Shown piece after piece: positions 19,823 to 21,484 of a DNA stretch of 21,484 nucleotides (within the stretch, counting starts at the first letter, position 1; each line of letters begins with the position of its first letter). The position numbers were made by a program, and so were the translations under genes. The stretch spans positions 458,823-480,306 of the forward strand of contig BFEA01000162.1 in the NCBI GenBank assembly GCA_003427395.1, given 5' to 3'. The notes under the pieces are model-generated. The model was not told the DNA's origin. It saw only the letters and a program-made list of their open reading frames with translations, and searched no databases. This stretch comes from Chara braunii (taxonomy: Eukaryota; Streptophyta; Charophyceae; Charales; Characeae).

Positions 19823-21265
19823 GACCGAACCAGGGAAGACCTGACCAATGATCCTCTCTGGGCTGAGCTCTTATACCTCTGGCAACAGATTGGACCCAAG
19901 AAGAACCCCACCCCATCAAGATGGCATGAGGTATGGAGACAGTCAATCTTCGGCAACCCAGAGGTGGTGGATGCAAGGGGGAATCCCTTCTCGCTGGCTC
20001 GCGGGTCTCACTGGCTGGCATGGACATGGAAAGGCATCTATACGATGGGAGACCTGTGGGACATAGGACAGGGAAGATGGAAAACAACGAGCCTCCTCAG
20101 ACCACAACTTAAACACACTAAGAGATTACAAGAAAAAATATCCGAATTGCAGGAGGCAGTCCCCCTGTCCTGGGTCCTGGCATTGAAAAGAGGCCCGGAG
20201 ATCAGGGCAGAGGACTAGGTAATCCAACATTCTTCTCTACCAATCCCCATGGTTATGTTCCAAGTGCAACACACAAACGGAACACGGGCGACCTTGCAAG
20301 CATATGAAACGACATTGCCCGGATCCAAATTCGCCAAGCTTACCAAAAATGAGGATCTGGACAGACAATGTGGGTGGGCTGAACTGCTAAGGATTAGAGT
20401 GGTAGGGGATGAAGAAAAAGGTCACTGGGCATATCAACCTACAATACCCATCTGCTCCCTCCCATTCGACCCGGCGGAATGGCAATGGGAAGGCAAGAAA
20501 CCACTACCGATCTGGCAATATACAGTCAAGGACGGCTACAGATCGATTCACGCACAAGCACCAATGAACGAACGCCTCAGGAATCGCTGGATCAGAGACT
20601 CGCCCTTTCTGGACCACCAAGTCCCGATCCCAGACTAAACCAAAATTGCCAAAATAATGCCAACCTCGCTCCGAGCACTGTAATGGCAGATATGGCATCG
20701 CTGCCTGCCAACGCCGGACTGGCTCGTCTCTAGATCACGACTGGAGCAGAAAAGGCTCCTCTCTCCAACCTGTGCCTACTGTGGGAGGTCGTCCCCTCCC
20801 AGACGGGCGGACCTGGAACATTGCTTGCTGGAGTGCCCCATGGCACAACAGATATGGAGATGGTGGGATGCAGCCTGGAGATCCCCAACTGGGAAAGACC
20901 TACCGTGGCAACCCAGCGCACTTCTGCTTGGATCTCCTCAACTCACGACTTCAGATTGGACAACATTCGAATATAAACTGTATCAAACCACAAAATTACC
21001 TGTCCTAATGACCATATGGAGAGCAAGATGCGCTTTCGAGTGTCACAAACATACTTTTGGTCTACCCGAAGCCAAAACGGAAATCACGCAAACCATACAG
21101 GCCAACATCATAAAAACATGAAAGTAACTGAAAGAGTCACTGACCACCATCACAGATCAACAGCAAAGGGACGACGAAGTGAACACATTTAAGGACATAT
21201 GGCTTGACCCACAGCGAAAGATAGCGGACGTGGACACACAAAACAACCTCAAATGGGGCCTCTAG
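19823..21265 (+). pseudogene. LINE-B ORF2, C-terminal region with zf-RVT zinc finger
   Basis: The same frame as the RT continues through stops at 20216 (TAG), 20636 (TAA), 20684 (TAA), 21119 (TGA) and 21125 (TAA) to TAG 21263. The TAG at 20216 sits where LINE-A has Trp in EGDWV. WHEVWRQSIFGN and WAYQPTIP match LINE-A ORF2. The zf-RVT motif is CAYC (Cys codons 20771 and 20780), then EHCLLEC (His 20819, Cys 20822, Cys 20834), preceded by WQIWHRCLPTPDWL. This region is thought to bind element RNA or assist target-primed reverse transcription. About 400 codons separate the GGLAI block from the finger, which seems long for a plant LINE. Confidence 0.88.
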
Positions 21266-21484
21266 CCACCCCGGGATCGCCCATGGCCCCTTCGACCAAC
21301 CAGAGATTTCACAATTCCACCCAAGACCCCTCCGCTAGTACTGCTACCCCACAGCGAGGGGCGGGACACAGATGCCGCCAATGGCGCTCTGCAACCTGAC
21401 TCTACCTACAACCAAGAACATCACCCCCCACTGCTCTCCTCACAACCCCAACCTGACGCCCCTCCCCTCCCCCCACCGCTGCCC
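21266..21484 (+). other. Proline-rich open tail at window end
   Basis: After TAG 21263 the ORF2 frame stays open for 73 codons to the window edge and is rich in Pro, His and Gln. It may be the extreme C-terminus of ORF2 after one more nonsense mutation, or the C-rich start of the 3' UTR. The window ends before any poly(A). Confidence 0.45.

Larger units (their letters stand above)
14870..21484 (+). mobile_element. LINE-B: L1-type non-LTR retrotransposon, 5'-truncated, runs off window
   Basis: This is a second LINE in the same orientation as LINE-A. By eye its RT core is roughly half identical to LINE-A at protein level, so it is a different family and not a tandem duplicate. It lacks the DUF4283-like and knuckle parts of ORF1. 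It retains the ORF1 C-terminal domain, ORF2 endonuclease, RT, the long C-terminal region and the zf-RVT finger. Numerous stops and two frameshifts (near 16465 and at 17861-17868) inactivate it. The left boundary is approximate. The 3' end lies beyond the window. Confidence 0.85.

Overview
The window looks like repeat-rich nuclear DNA of a eukaryote, most likely a green plant (streptophyte). The basis is two related L1-type LINE retrotransposons with plant-style architecture: an ORF1 with a DUF4283-like region and a CCHC zinc knuckle, and an ORF2 with an AP-like endonuclease, a reverse transcriptase and a C-terminal zf-RVT zinc finger. No host gene is recognisable, so the lineage cannot be narrowed from this sequence. 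Nothing suggests a prokaryote: there is no operon, no CRISPR array and no insertion sequence.

Positions 1-8.0 kb hold no convincing gene. They contain a (GA)n microsatellite at the very start and a cluster of diverged direct and tandem repeats at 2.0-3.8 kb: a 92-bp pair, a 121-bp pair, a 247-bp tandem pair and a five-unit 63-bp minisatellite that keeps reading frame. Further on are a 27-bp minisatellite at 5.83 kb, a 42-bp duplication at 7.46 kb and a candidate tRNA-like SINE ending in A34 at 7.76 kb.

Positions ~8.0-14.85 kb are LINE-A, sense on the + strand. Its layout is a 5' region with a 118-bp repeat, then ORF1 (8288-11107), then ORF2 (11139 to about 14850). ORF1 carries DUF4283-like, zinc-knuckle, low-complexity and novel C-terminal parts. 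ORF2 carries endonuclease, RT and part of the C-terminus. Stops and frameshifts disable it, and it stops short of the zf-RVT finger.

Positions ~14.9-21.48 kb are LINE-B, a related but clearly different family in the same orientation. It lacks the 5' part of ORF1 and starts in the ORF1 C-terminal region. It then runs through ORF2 (endonuclease, RT, zf-RVT) and off the window. ORF1 and ORF2 of LINE-B overlap as TAATG, a stop-start arrangement known to couple translation in some non-LTR elements. The simplest reading is that 5'-truncated LINE-B inserted into ORF2 of LINE-A, but recombination is also possible.

The most interesting points are the ORF1 C-terminal domain conserved between the two LINEs, the TAATG junction, and the LINE-A/LINE-B join. 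Neither element can be autonomous now.
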